Shown: positions 14,919-15,084 of the stretch, one piece after another
Position numbering within the stretch: position 1 is the first letter of the stretch
How the letters are laid out: every line of letters begins with the position of its first letter
Program-made: the position numbers and the translations under genes
Assembly (NCBI GenBank): GCA_964643965.1
Contig: CAZXVH010000120.1
Coordinates: 1 to 15,084 of the forward strand
Length of the DNA stretch: 15,084 nt
From: GCA-2746795 sp964643965
GTDB taxonomy: Bacteria; Chloroflexota; Anaerolineae; Promineifilales; Promineifilaceae
Reading direction: 5' to 3'
Notes under the pieces: generated by a model
Databases searched by the model: none
What the model saw: the letters and a program-made list of their open reading frames with translations, nothing else
Told to the model about the DNA's origin: nothing

Positions 14919-14961
14919 AATAGGGGTGGCAAAGTGGCACGTGATAAAGTTGCAAAGTGGC
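14909..14961. repeat. Direct repeats AAAGTGGC upstream of the regulator gene
   Basis: Exact AAAGTGGC at 14909-14916, 14931-14938 and 14954-14961, that is at 22 and 23-base steps (about two helical turns), plus a one-mismatch copy AAAGTTGC at 14946-14953 and a further GTGGC at 14926-14930. The series begins at the candidate -35 and runs upstream. It could be an operator array for the encoded winged-helix protein or simply low-complexity filler. Confidence 0.45.
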
Positions 14962-15005
14962 TTGTTACCCTGTAACTCTGCCGCCTTATTTCTCTTTCGA
15001 GAATA

Positions 15006-15054
15006 GGAGCGCGAACGTCTCGTTCGCCACTTGCAGGCGAGACGCCTGCGCTCC
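15006..15054. repeat. Nested double-hairpin palindromic repeat
   Basis: An outer inverted repeat GGAGCGC (15006-15012) / GCGCTCC (15048-15054) encloses two perfect 7-bp hairpins: GCGAACG-TCT-CGTTCGC (15011-15027) and GCAGGCG-AGA-CGCCTGC (15033-15049). The two loops, TCT and AGA, are complementary. The layout is that of a dispersed REP-like cruciform element rather than a terminator (no T-run). The remaining bases to the window end show nothing else I can name. Confidence 0.65.
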
Positions 15055-15084
15055 ATTTTCATTCCTGGTGGTCGGCTGTAGCCG

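Overview
The window looks like a chromosomal segment of an aerobic Chloroflexota bacterium of the Anaerolineae/Ardenticatenia kind. This is an inference from gene content and style: a COX15-type heme A synthase, a ClpP-like protease, many P-loop/winged-helix ATPases, FG-GAP-type propellers and abundant dispersed palindromes. No rRNA or marker gene is present to confirm it. GC content is moderate and even. I see no tRNA, rRNA, CRISPR array, integrase or complete insertion sequence.

Layout. Positions 1-591 (+) hold a ClpP-family protease subunit. It is followed by a 109-bp MITE-like element with an 8-bp target duplication and then by an intrinsic terminator. Positions 861-1895 (+) hold heme A synthase (ctaA), ending in a long hairpin shared with the convergent gene. 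Positions 1982-5694 (-) hold three genes: a kinase-like protein with a C-terminal beta-rich region, a nicotinamidase-type cysteine hydrolase and a von Willebrand A (MIDAS) protein. Both promoters of this block (before the kinase and before the hydrolase) carry the same palindrome, TAGTGT-N7-ACACTA, in the -35/-10 spacer. A third copy lies just downstream of the second promoter. A SixA-like histidine phosphatase (5788-6282, +) diverges from the kinase and shares its control region. This looks like one co-regulated phospho-signalling/NAD-related module.

Positions 6393-14878 (-) form a second operon: a soluble AAA/STAND-type ATPase with a C-terminal OmpR-type winged helix; a 1671-residue protein with signal peptide, FG-GAP-like propeller, one membrane span and a cytosolic ATPase related to the first; and a single polypeptide joining a CdaA-type diadenylate cyclase to four YbbR (CdaR-like) repeats. 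The first two genes abut as TAAATG, suggesting translational coupling. The third starts 56 bp later. I infer an envelope-sensing pathway that could link an extracytoplasmic propeller to a DNA-binding ATPase and to c-di-AMP synthesis.

Overlaid on everything is a highly iterated decamer palindrome, AACGGCCGTT, with 19 exact copies in 15 kb (about 0.014 expected by chance at equal base use) and about a dozen near copies. It occurs on both sides of operon boundaries and in all three reading phases, and it resembles HIP1 of cyanobacteria in behaviour but not in sequence. Several other small repeat types (heptamer AACAGTG, nested hairpins, CAAAG/CTCTAAT low-complexity inverted repeats) fill the short intergenic spaces. 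No intergenic gap exceeds 300 bases.
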